In this document: piece after piece, positions 45,101 to 55,603 of the stretch
How positions within the stretch are numbered: the first letter of the stretch is position 1
Layout of the letters: every line of letters starts with the position of its first letter
Source of the DNA: Hypericum androsaemum
Taxonomy: Eukaryota; Streptophyta; Magnoliopsida; Malpighiales; Hypericaceae
Assembly: GCA_963995505.1 (NCBI GenBank)
Contig: OZ023190.1
Span: 12,642,092 to 12,706,091 of the forward strand
Direction: 5' to 3'
Length of the DNA stretch: 64,000 nt
Notes under the pieces: generated by a model
Seen by the model: the letters and a program-made list of their open reading frames with translations, nothing else
Told to the model about the DNA's origin: nothing
Database searches by the model: none
Translations under genes and position numbers: made by a program

Positions 45101-46494
45101 GGGCAAATTACCCTCACATCCCTGAGGTTTGGTCACCCTCCTCCTAGGGTCCCTGACTTTTGGAAAAAGATTGTCCCGTCCCTAAGTTTTGATGATAATA
45201 GACTCTCGGGTCCCCGGCTGACGTCATCAGCTCTTTTTTTCATTTTTGGTCATGGAAATGACCAAAATACCCTTAAACAAAAAATAAATTTTTTTACCTT
45301 CTTCAACCTTTTACCCCCCCCCCCCCTCCCCCTCCCACTCCCCCCCCCCTTCCCGCTCCCGCTCCCGCTCCCGCTCCCCCTCCCGCTCGAGATCTTCCTG
45401 CTCCCGCTCCCCCCCTCCCGCTCCCCCTCCCGCTGGTTTAAAAAAAACAGAGAGCATTTTCCTTTTATAGCCACAAAAGTCCCTCCTCCACTAAGATCAC
45501 CTCTGCTTACGGTCCCGGCTGGAACCCCTGTGGCGCTTCAGGTCCCCCTCCCCGGCGCCATCCCACATCTCCTCCTCCCCGACCGGAGGCGGCGATGGCT
45601 CGTACCTCGACGGCTTCCTCTTGAAGTGCCTGTCTTCCTCGTCGCTCGACTCGTACTCCTTCCCACTGCTTCTCGCCGCCTTCTTGCTTCCCATGCTCGG
45701 CTTCTTGCTCTCCTCGTGGGAGAACACGCTCGCCTTATGCTTCTTGTCCGCAGCGACCGCAGCAGCAACTGCAACCGCCGAGGAGGTCGTTGAAGCAGAT
45801 GTCGGCGGCGGCGGGGCGGATGATTCTGAACGGTGGTGGTAGAGGTGGTCGCGATGCTGATCACGATCACGATCGCGTTCCCGATCCCTCTCTCTTTCGC
45901 GCTCCCTCTCCCTTTCTCGCTCCCTGTCGTGGTCACGGTCACGTGGGTCTCGTTCACGCGGCCGGTCGTGGTACTCTCGATCCCGGTCGCGATCGCCGCT
46001 CTGCTTGGAAGGACGAGGGGGTGGGGGAGGTGGGAGGTCGATGTCCCTGGGTGGCCGGTCCGGAGATGGCCTCTCCGCTCGTACCCGCTCAAGAACCAGC
46101 TGGATTGGGTTTTAAACCAGCTGGAGGGGGGAGGGGGAGGAGGGGGGGAGAGGGGGAGGAGGGGGGGAGCGGGAGCGGGAGCGGGAGGGGGAGGGGGAGA
46201 GGGGGGCGGGAGCGAGAGCGAGAGCGGGAGGGGGGGAGCGGGAGCGGGAGCGGGAGCGGGGGGCGGGAGGGGGAGGGGGGGTAAAAGCTTGAAGAAGGTA
46301 AAAAAATTTATTTTTTGTTTAAGGGTATTTTGGTCATTTCCATGATCAAAAATGAAAAAAAGAGCCGATGACGTCAGCCGGGGACCCGAGAGTCTATTAT
46401 CATCAATACTTAGGGATGGGACAATCTTTTTCCAAAAGTCAGGGACCCTAGGAGGAGGGTGACCAAACCTCGGAGATGTGAGGGTAATTTGCCC
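45101..46494. mobile_element. Mutator-like element C carrying a captured exon (Pack-MULE type)
   Basis: Ends are GGGCAAATTACCCTCA and its complement TGAGGGTAATTTGCCC. TTTTTTATT is duplicated at 45092-45100 and 46495-46503. Terminal inverted repeats are about 345 bases: the outer 200 resemble those of element B, and the inner part is C-rich on the left (45311-45434) and G-rich on the right (about 46128-46281). The centre holds a foreign-looking GC-rich exon (see 45497-46111). No transposase is present. Confidence 0.92.
45497..46111 (-). pseudogene. Captured gene fragment, Arg/Glu/Asp-rich protein exon
   Basis: A frame of 204 codons without stops occupies almost all the space between the terminal repeats. 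It begins near NPIQLVLERVRAERPSPDRP and has a Pro-rich segment, then a long RE/RD/ER repeat (DRERDRDRDQHRDH). An Ala/Ser-rich part follows, and a tail with KEYESSDEEDRHFKRKPSRY and GEEEMWDGAGEGDLKRHRG. This composition is typical of RNA-processing proteins with RE/RD domains; I cannot name the donor. AGAGGTGATC at the 3' side resembles a splice donor, which would fit capture of one exon. The only in-frame ATG codons are internal, so it may not be translated. Confidence 0.6.
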
Positions 46495-46512
46495 TTTTTT
46501 ATTTATATATAA

Positions 46513-47225
46513 ATTACGAGTACGAGTTTTGGTTTGGGAACTACAACTTCTTATTTAAGAGTCTGATTGAGTTGATTCAAATTGTTTTGCGAATGTGGGA
46601 CATATATCTACAACTTTTTAGTTTATAACTTCTCCAAATTTGAAGTGTAAAAATGTCAAAAATATGTTTGAAGTCAATAGTCGAGCGAGTTACGAGTATG
46701 AGTTTTGGTTTGAGAATAACAACTTCTTATTCCAGAGTCCGATTGAGTTGATTCAAGTTGCTTTATGAAGGTGGGATATATATCGATAACTTTTTAGTTT
46801 ATGACTTCTCCAAATTCGAAGCGTAAGAATGTCAAAAATATGTTTGAAGTCAATAGTCGAGCGAGTTACGAGTACGAGTTTTGATTTGGGAGCCACAACT
46901 TCTTATTTTGGAATTTGATTGAGTTGATTCAAGTTGTTTTGTGAAGTGGGATATATATCTACAACTTTTTAGTTTATAACTTCTCTAAATTCAAAGTGTA
47001 ATAATGTCAAAAATATGTCTGAAGTCAATAGTTGAGCGAGTTATGATTACGAGTTTCGATTTGGGAGCCACAACTTCTTATTCCGGAGTTTGATTGAGTT
47101 GATTCAAGTTGCTTTATGAAAGTGAGATATATATCTACAACTTTTTAGTTTATAACTTCTCCAAATTCGAAGCACAAGAATGTCAAAATTTTGTTTGAAA
47201 TGAATATTCGAATGATTTAATAATG
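46513..47225 (+). repeat. Four tandem copies of an about 175-bp repeat
   Basis: Units start near 46513, 46689, 46865 and 47039. Each reads TTACGAGTACGAGTTTTGGT, then CAACTTCTTATT, GATTGAGTTGATTCAAGTTG, CTACAACTTTTTAGTTTATA and ATGTCAAAAATATGT. All face the same way and differ by scattered substitutions. No reading frame is shared. Confidence 0.88.
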
Positions 47226-47239
47226 TCAAAAGTTGGAAT

Positions 47240-47563
47240 ACAAATTGTGAATCAAAATATGTCAATATTTGGCTCTATTTTTTATAGATATTAAAAAAAT
47301 AATTTTAATTTTATTAAAGATAACTTCAATTTTTATAACCACACAAATATTATCCGAAAAAATCTATTTTTTACGAATAACATTATGCCAAGTGGAACTA
47401 AATAGATAAATAAGTTTAAAAAATGACGAGGCAGAAATTGGCGCGCGCGAGCTCCGATCGGCTAACCACGCTCGCGCGGCCGATCCTCCCATTTTCACAG
47501 CTAATTTATATATATATATATATAACTACCCGCGCGAGCGTTTGCTCGCTGCTGCAGGTAGTC
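47240..47563 (-). mobile_element. Second copy of the repeat found at 1818-3540
   Basis: The minus strand matches 1818-2071 plus 3328-3400. This copy lacks the Mutator-like insertion, so it shows the unoccupied form. The right end reads CTGCAGGTAGTC next to TTA. A (TA)n run lies at about 47508-47522. PIF/Harbinger affiliation is a guess. Confidence 0.5.
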
Positions 47564-47576
47564 TTAGTGACAGGTG

Positions 47577-47940
47577 AGGAGTTTTAAAAAATACGGTCTG
47601 ATCGATCCGACAAATCAGAACCAAGTTCGGGCCTGGTTTGACCCTTAACTCGACTTCTAATTTAACCAGAGTTTTTCGACTAGACCAGTCGGCCTGCAAA
47701 AAACCATAATTTCTTTTGCAATTTTTTTTAAAAATTAATAAATTATGATTTTGGTGCTTATATATTATAACTTGCAATGAAATTAAATGATATTGAAAAT
47801 TATTTTCTATTTTTATACAAAATATAATAAATAGGTTACATTTTTTGTTAAAATAAATTTTGGACTGATTGACAGTTCGACCGGTCAAACCAATTTGACC
47901 CAAAAGAAGGTAGAAATTTTGGGTCGATCTCTGACTCATT
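47577..47940 (-). mobile_element. Second copy of the repeat found at 17711-19765
   Basis: The minus strand aligns with 17711-17810 joined to 19524-19765. The word TATAATAAA at 47823-47831 is the single, unoccupied version of the duplication made by Mutator-like element B. The ends carry inverted GACC-, CCGGT- and GTCGA-type words. Confidence 0.7.
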
Positions 47941-48731
47941 TTCTAAAACTATGCATAAAAGTATCTTTTCTCATTTTCATGATTGAATCTAATTTGTCAT
48001 TTTGTGGGTGATTAATTGAATTTATTTAAAACATTCCTTTTTATTAATGGAGTTTAGAATATATTTTTTTATTACTTGGTATACCAAACACTACTCGAAA
48101 AATTAATACGATTTCGAGTTAGGTAAAAACTTTAGAAAATAATATAATTCTCTCAACGATCATTATTTTAAAACGGATGTGTTCCGGTGACTTTAGAATA
48201 TGCCGGCCTCCTCTCAACGGTCGGTGTACTACTCCAGCGATATTTTTTCCACGCGCTTCATCAAATTTGGAATATCAGTCCAATGAATTTTTGTGATTTT
48301 AGAAAATATATTTGAAGTTCTATTTGGAAATTTTGAACAGAACTAATTTAAATTGGATGATTTGGATTACAATATTAGGAATAGAGATTGAATTCGGTTC
48401 TTGATTTTAAAATACAGGTACTAATATTGATGTTATTAGCGTTTAAAATACTAGCCAGAAACCTCATTATGCACATTTATAGGGTGGAGGCAGCCTTATA
48501 GTAGCGGGCAACTGTCGCCACTTTAATAAAAAAATCTAAATTCTACATAAAAAATATATTTTTTCAAACAATTAGATTAAGTTTTTAAATACATGTTCCT
48601 AAACTAAAATAATTTGACCAAAATTAATAAATAAACAATCTTAAACTTAATACTAAAATAAAAAATAATCAAATTCAACATTTCTACCAAATTTATGTCT
48701 TCTGTAGTTTTCATCACAAATTATGTATAGC
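47941..48731. other. Spacer, nothing recognised
   Basis: AT-rich, no supported gene or repeat. The last eight bases, TGTATAGC, belong to the target duplication of the next hAT element. Confidence 0.4.
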
Positions 48732-49806
48732 TAGGGGTGAGCAAAAATCCGATATTCGATATCCGAATTCAATATTCGATTTTTTTTCGGACTCGAATTC
48801 GGATAATTTTATGTTCGGATTCGGATTCGGATTATCCATATTTTTTTGTTCGGATTCGGATATACAAAATATAATTTCGGATTATCCGAATATCCAAAAT
48901 TTTTAATATATATATAATATTATATAATTAGAAGCTAGGATTCTAGTGGGCTGGGCCTACCACCTATTTGTTTAGTAAATTAGAAGGGAGCAAGAACTCA
49001 AAAAGTCACAGACGATTCACCTCCTTACTTACTATTGAGAGTCGAGACTTTAAAGGTAAAAACCACTCAGAAATCCTAAATAAAATATTAGAACAATTCT
49101 AATCACCTCTTGGTCCTCTTCGGTGCAAGCAGCATTTCCGATCATCTCAGCTGAATTCAAATAGTATAATTGTCTTAATCTATTTCTTTATTTCAATGTG
49201 AATAAGTTAGTTCTCTGTGTTAATTTTTTTTTGTTACTTTTCGTTGCTTTGGATACTTATGCTCTAGGTTAGTTTATTAATTTCTTATTGTTACCTGCAT
49301 GATTTCTAATAAAGTTATTGACTATTAGTTGTTGTGTTGGTGATTTGCGTAAGTATAAATTGTTATTGCTTTGATTTCTATTGCTTTGGTTTTTTTTAGT
49401 TTACTTGTTGCTTTTATTCGGTGAAATTTATGCGATGATGGATAGCTTTTGTTACATATTGATTTAGTTGTATTTGCAGGGGTACGTGTTTAAAAAGTTA
49501 CTGTACTTTGAAGATAAAATTGTTTAAATTTTGATGCCATTCTTCAATGCTGTTTTAAGCCCATTTTCGATGCTGTTTTAATTTTGTAGATGGAAGTTGG
49601 AAACTTGGAACAGTTTGGAAATGCTTCAAGACCATAAATTCGGACTATTCGAGTCCGAATCCGAAATAATTTCGAATTTTAAATTTTGGATAATTCTTTA
49701 TTCGAATTCGGATTCAGATCAAAAAATAGTTATGTCGGATATTTCGGATAATGAGAAATTCGAATAATTCAGATTCGGATTCGGATTATCTGAATGCTCA
49801 CCCCTA
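48732..49806. mobile_element. hAT-type non-autonomous element with perfect 8-bp target duplication
   Basis: Ends TAGGGGTGAGCAAAAATCCG and its partner GAATGCTCACCCCTA are flanked by TGTATAGC at 48724-48731 and 49807-49814. Both subterminal regions are filled with ATTCGGAT or ATCCGAAT words. The interior of about 700 bases has no transposase. The terminus resembles that of 22786-23348, but the subterminal words differ. Confidence 0.9.
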
Positions 49807-49814
49807 TGTATAGC

Positions 49815-51422
49815 AGATCGAGGCCAAGGGCCAAGAGTTTATTTAAAACTATCAAATCAGATTATATCTGAGAATATTTTACCGCTTTTAAAGAGATAAT
49901 TTAGTATATTTATTTAAAATTTGAGTACCAATCAAATTTTATTTACTACTAATTTTTAATTATATTTTTATATTCGTACAATTTAAATTTGACATTTAGT
50001 ACTAATTATACAACTTTCTTTGCTTGGTAACAGTAGAGACTCGGTAACAACTTTGTCTTGAATCAAATCGTGTTGAAGTTTATCTAAGTTGTCATAGTAA
50101 TAACTTTCTCATGTATTCGTAAAATTTAAATCCAAAAATAATAGCCAAGTGTCCTATTATTCAACCAAGGAAATTATCTAATTGGACTTGTCTTCTTTAT
50201 AATTTGTGGCCCCTCGCTTGGCTTTTGGAGCACATTATTCTCATCTTAAAAAAAAAAAATATTTAGAACACTTTATTCAGATTTAACACCATGAGATGAA
50301 AACTGATCACAACAAAAAGTTGCAATCACACTTTCAACGTAGACTTCCCTAGGAAAAAGAATACGCTTCGATGGAGACAGGCGTGTAAGATTCTCGGGAA
50401 GATATTGAACGATAGGGAGAAGTTTTGGTTCACAAAACATTAAAACCTAAAAATTTGATAGTTTTGAATAGTATTAATAAAATATTTTAAAAAAATTATT
50501 CTATTTTTATACCAATAAAACCGAAATGACTTTTGATTCATGTCTAGTTTATATGACTATTAACATAATTAGCTAATTTATATTCGAATTTGGTATAATT
50601 AGAACACCTGTAAATTCTCTACAATGTTTTGATTTTATCGAAGCTAAAGGTAAGTAGCCGAAAGATAAATCCTAATTTACATAGTGGGTATAGTATCTAC
50701 TGATGTCGATTCGAACGAATTTAGAGTTATAATACCGGGCATTGAATATTTAAAAAGTCCGATGATATTCAATAGTCATCTTGAGCCTCAACACTTGCAG
50801 CTCAAAATCTATGAAATCGTTGATATTAAACTCTTTGACTCTAGTGACTTCACCAACAAATCGTGGAGCTTGGTGAGAGTTATTTTTAGAAAAAAAATCA
50901 CCAAAATTCCTAAAACGGTTGCGATTTACATTTTTTCAAAATGGGTTATTTTTAGAAAAATTAAAAAAGATAAGAGAGACGACCTGTTAGTATATAGAAA
51001 TTGTCATATGGCAGTCACCCGGATAGAGGCGACTCCTATTTTTTAAATTTTAAACACTACCCATTTCGGAAATTTTGATCTTGAAAGTTTTGATATATTT
51101 TTGGCCAAAAGAGAGAAAATATATGAGTACTTGGCTGTTAAGGCAAACATGTATGGTGGGTTACAAAGTTTTGGAAACAGAAAGGAGTGTGCTTTTTGGC
51201 CTTTTGCCTCTATCAATTGATCCTCGTCACGTAATCTTCTACTTTAACATTTTTAATTTCTTGGATCCATAAATGGGATATTGCAAACCATTGTGGTTTC
51301 TCTTTCTTTCTTTTTTTCTGGACGAATTGCACGAGTGCTTGGCTGTTAAATGTAATATTAAAACGTGTCATATAGCAAAATGACGAATATTTCTAATTTG
51401 TTTTCCGTATCAAGTTGATGTT
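49815..51422. other. Spacer, no gene supported
   Basis: A 120-codon frame at 50684-51046 starts with GTG and has no recognisable features. The rest is AT-rich. I see nothing else. Confidence 0.4.
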
Positions 51423-51431
51423 TTTTAATTA

Positions 51432-52775
51432 GAGAAAAGTTTATTTTAGTATCCTGTGATATTACGGATTCTCACTTGATTACCATGTGGTTTAAAACGC
51501 ATAGAATGGGTCAAACTTAATTCAATTTTAATCAAAAATAGGTCATGGGCAGCCTGGATAACTGTCCGAGATTTTTTTTTGAAACGACGCCACTTCGTGT
51601 CCTATGTGACAATCAAGTTGGAATAAATCGATGATGACATGGCATTTAGACAATTATCAAAATAATTCCCATTTTATACTTTTTAAAAAAACTCTCTAAT
51701 TCTCTCCTCTCTCTCATTCTCTTCTTCTCTCTCTCCCCTTGTCTGTCAACAAATTTTTATGAGGGCTTTTAATAATAATAATAAACTCACGAATTCAACT
51801 CCAAAAAATTGATTATAATAAAAATAGAGAAGAAGATGAGCCATAGCATCGACGGGATGGAAGACGAGTGGGAAGAGAGTACTGGCGCCACCACCGGAGG
51901 ATCCTCATGAGCAATAGCATTGACGGAGGAGGAGACCGGAACCCGGGGCGCGGGTTGGGGGAGAGCTCCGTCGCGAGTCAGTACCATGGTTGTATCCGGG
52001 AAGGCGCGGCAGCTCAAGGGACATCGCGGCGAGGAGGGAGAGCACGACGTTGATGAATTTTAGCATGGAGGTGGTGAACCGCTGGAGGTCGAAAGCCAGG
52101 GCCTTGACGTTGTGCACGGCGGTGTCAGATCTAGGCGCGGGGCCCAAATGGAAGACCTTCATTTATCGCTTCAACCGATGATGAACACCGGCAGTGTCCG
52201 AACCGGCTGGTGCAATGGTCACTCATGAGACCCACCAGGGGCCCACTCGAACTGGATCGTTGGGGATTCGCTTCTGGGATTACTATCCTTACTTTAAAAA
52301 AATCCAAGGGAAGAGAGAGAGAGGAAGAAAAGGCGAAGGCTTTCCCTTTCTTGTTTGATTAATTCTGTAACGGGAAGCGGTGCTCTTTGTAATTTTATGG
52401 AAGGAGGAGGAAGGAAGGTCGGTGGGTAATTTGGCTCCGGCGACGTCGCCAAATGTTAGAAGGAGGACGATCGGTTAGGAGAGTGGGATAAGGATTTTGC
52501 TTAATCAAATAATTATAACAAATGCAATACTATATTGATAATTTACCACTAGCCATGTCATTAAACACTCATCGAATGGACTGACGATGTGGCAATCCAC
52601 ATAGGATAACAAACTACGTCGTTTTGAAAAAAAAATCGCGGGCAGCTACCTGAGCTGACCGGGGCCTGTTTTTGATAAAAGTTGAAATAAATTGGACATG
52701 TTCTATGCGTTTTAAACCACATGGTACCTAAGTGAAAATTTGTGATACTACAAAGTACTAAAATAAACTTTTTTC
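51432..52775. mobile_element. Mutator-like element D, about 230-bp terminal inverted repeats
   Basis: Bases 51432-51660 (starting GAGAAAAGTTTATTTTAGTA) reappear inverted at about 52535-52775. Shared parts include CCATGTGGTTTAAAACGCAT and GACGTAGTTTG or GACGCCACTTCG. Flanks TTTTAATTA (51423-51431) and TTTTAATTG (52776-52784) agree at 8 of 9 positions. The interior has a GC-rich patch (about 51860-52170); its minus frame includes AFDLQRFTTSMLKFINVVLS, which could be a captured gene piece. No transposase is seen. Confidence 0.8.
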
Positions 52776-52784
52776 TTTTAATTG

Positions 52785-53330
52785 TCAATGTCATGGCGGT
52801 GCTCAATTTTAATGCTTTTAAAAAACAGATTGAGAGGCAATTCTGTTTTTTTATTCGCTTCGTAAATTTTGGTATAAAAATAACTCGGCATTAGAGTTAG
52901 ATTGTGGTCCAATCAATCAGACCATATTTTTTTTAATAATAAAAAATTATGAGCATGTATTGTAGACTTTAGAAGAAGCTGGACCATAGAGTTTAGAAGA
53001 AGAGGGAAAACTCTAATTAATGTTGGGTACATTAAATCACAACTAGATTTTATTTGTTGGACAGTACCAACATAAATAAATCATTGAACTACTACGTTCA
53101 ACAAATACACGACCGGTCGTCTTCATCCACATCCCATGTGACTTAAAAGTCTAAAATGCCCTCAAGCATTTTAGAGAATGACTGGATCAAAGCAACAACC
53201 TTATCCCTCAAAAAGAAGTTCCAACCCACCCACCAACACCTCAACATTTTCCCACCAAAAGTACCAGAAAACCAAAGATGGACAAAAAGGGTATCTGAAA
53301 AAAAAAACCAACAAAAAAAAGGGAAAAGAA
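52785..53330 (+). promoter_or_regulatory. Upstream region of the thylakoid lumen protein gene
   Basis: Presumed promoter and 5' UTR. CCTTATCC near 53200 contains the complement of an I-box (GATAAG), an element common in light-regulated promoters. This is suggestive only. Confidence 0.35.
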
Positions 53331-54887
53331 ATGGCAACACCATTTCTCTCCACCTCCAACACCTTCTTCCTCTCCTCCACTTCAGCCTCACCTCACTCCC
53401 CACAAAAGACCAACTTCAGGAGAGGCCAACTTATCCTTTGCAAGGCTTTGAGTGAGCCAACATTGACCAAGAGGAGCCTGTCCATGTGTTTCATTACCAG
53501 CTTTGTCTTCTCATTGGGTGGCAATTCCAGTTCCATTGCCAATGCAACTATACTGGAAGCTGATGACGATGTGGAGCTGCTGGAGAAAGTGAAGAGGGAC
53601 AGGAAGAAGAGGCTTGAAAGGCAGGGAGTTCTTAGTTCATCTAGCAAGGAGACAGGTTGGTTGGTCATAATGGTTGGCCTACATTTTCTAGTTAGCTGAT
53701 TTTGTTTTTTTTTTTTGGTTTATAACAGTATCCAGCCCATTGTGCCGACTAATCCAAGTTCGAGTCAGGTAGTATCTTTGAACGATGGCAAAGCTCTTCC
53801 AACAAGTATTTAACAATGTTGCATTTCCAAGAACTCGAACTCGAACTCGAGACCTGGTTAAGCTTGAACAAATTCATCACCGGCTGATCTAAGTGCTTGT
53901 TGGTTACTTAACTGATTTAGACACATGCATGTATTAAAGACTAATCCTAATACTAGTACATTGGTGCTAAATTAAGCTGGTCTCTTGATGGATTTGCTGA
54001 TGCTACCAAGCAGGGTCAAGGTCTAAGCTGACTTTTTAACCTGCTTATTGATGTACGTGGCATCATTTGGTTGATCCAATTTATATGCCTATCTGTTCCA
54101 AGTGCAACTAACTCCCAAGGAGATGTGGTTGCCTCTCAATGGGTAGCAATTTCAGGGACCTTAAATTGTAGGATTACTGCTTAGAGTTCCACATACCTGT
54201 TGCAAGATTTCGGATTATAATATGAAAATTTCCGCATAGTATTAGAGTAGTTATCGCGGGCTAGATCTTCCCATTAGTTCTCATCTGGGCTAGATGATTA
54301 GAGCAGTTCTATCCGCAGGCCAGGTCTTCCAATTGCTACTTTTGGATTTAGTCTTGCCAATTCAGATGGAATGACGACCTTGAGTTGAACAAATCTGTGC
54401 AGGGTATTTGCAAGATGTTGTGTACAATCTGAGCAAAGTTGGTCAAGCAATAGACAACAATGATCTGTCAACTGCCGGCTCGGTTCTTGGAGGAGGCAAA
54501 GACACTGACTGGGTCCAAAAGGCCAATCTGGCCTTTAACAAGGTACACAAATCACCAAAACATTTACGTGCATTCTTATGGAAATGCATTAAACTAGCTC
54601 AAGATGCTCTCTTGATCAGTTGAGCTCTACCGATGAAGAGAAGACCCAAGTGGAGACGTTTAATTCCTCGTTGGCTTCGTTAATCTCGTCAGGTTTGTTT
54701 TGCAGCTCAACCTTGCAATGGCATTTACCCTATCTTAGATTCTTGTATATTCTCCACTTGAATCTTCTCTTTTGCAGTCACAAGCAAGGACATCGAGTCC
54801 TCCAAAGTAGCGTTTGTGTCCTCTGCAACCGCATTCGAGAAATGGACAACCTTGACAGGCTTGGTCTCACAGCTCAAAGGTCTATGA
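53331..54887 (+). CDS. MPH2: Thylakoid lumenal 16.5 kDa protein, MPH2-like
   Basis: Exons 53331-53655, 54403-54542, 54620-54692 and 54778-54887 join in frame to 215 residues, all introns GT-AG. The sequence closely follows Arabidopsis At4g02530 (MPH2), a lumen protein needed for photosystem II repair under strong or changing light. Residues 1 to about 46 are a Ser/Thr-rich chloroplast transit peptide. A second, lumen-targeting signal follows, with KR at 47-48, a hydrophobic core and an ANA cleavage motif at 70-72. The mature part begins TILEADDDVELLEKVKRDRK and is helical and charged. The C-terminus AFEKWTTLTGLVSQLKGL is a family signature. The twin-arginine position reads Lys-Arg here. Confidence 0.93.
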
Positions 54888-55603
54888 GGAATACTTGAAT
54901 CTCGGCTGCTTTCGTCGCACTTGGAGCAACGATTTTTGAAGTTCCATTCTTTCCCATCCTGCTGTATCTCTTCTGCTAATAGTCCGAGCGGGCCTCGAAC
55001 TACTCGGGATATGAGTTCTAGTACGACGCTCGAAACTGCTAGAGGATCGGTTTCATCGAACCAGATTCAACTCTGATATGTCGATCACGCAAATCGTTGT
55101 AAATGTTATAGAGAATTATTTACAATTGTCAGCTGTTTCAATTCGAAAACAAGGCAAACGAAACGTCAGTCCGCATCTTCGACAGCAATGGAGCCTGTTC
55201 ATAATGTAGCTCGGTTGCAACTGATGTCCGCACGCTAATTCCCTCAATTTCAAACAAGAGGGTTGCAACTGATGATCCAAAGTTTCCACTAGTCAAAATA
55301 GTGTGATCTTAGTCAACAACACTAATCAATCCACATAACTGCATTATTATTTATCTGAACAGCAGAATTACAACAACACTAATCAATCCACAGACGTACA
55401 ATGATGTTCCCTGACCGCAACAAGTTTACCATACAGCTAATGAATGATACAACTAATTCTTCTACAGAATCTACACGTTTGTCGGACAATCAGATCGTTA
55501 ACAACTACAACATGAACGCTAATGTCATCCACAGACTTCACACTCTATGAAGGTCAGAAACTGAAGGCCGAATGATGCCAGCAGCAACATATTCTTTGGT
55601 GAC
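54888..55603. other. Convergent 3' regions of the MPH2-like and MBD genes
   Basis: The plus-strand and minus-strand genes converge here. The stretch should contain both 3' UTRs. ACAACACTAATCAATCCACA occurs twice (about 55316 and 55372). No further coding sequence is seen. Confidence 0.45.

Noticed and set aside
45056..45793. 245-codon plus-strand frame in Mutator-like element C
   Set aside because: It reads through the terminal repeat and the C-rich arm (Pro/Leu repeats), then the antisense strand of the captured exon. It has no domain.
45790..46345. Gly-rich plus-strand frames
   Set aside because: These are translations of the G-rich arm and of the antisense of the captured exon.
50684..51046. 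120-codon plus-strand frame
   Set aside because: It starts with GTG, is Lys/Ile-rich from AT-rich DNA and has no recognisable motif.
53393..53668. Minus-strand frame opposite exon 1 of the MPH2-like gene
   Set aside because: It is antisense to a well-supported coding exon and has only Ser-rich composition.
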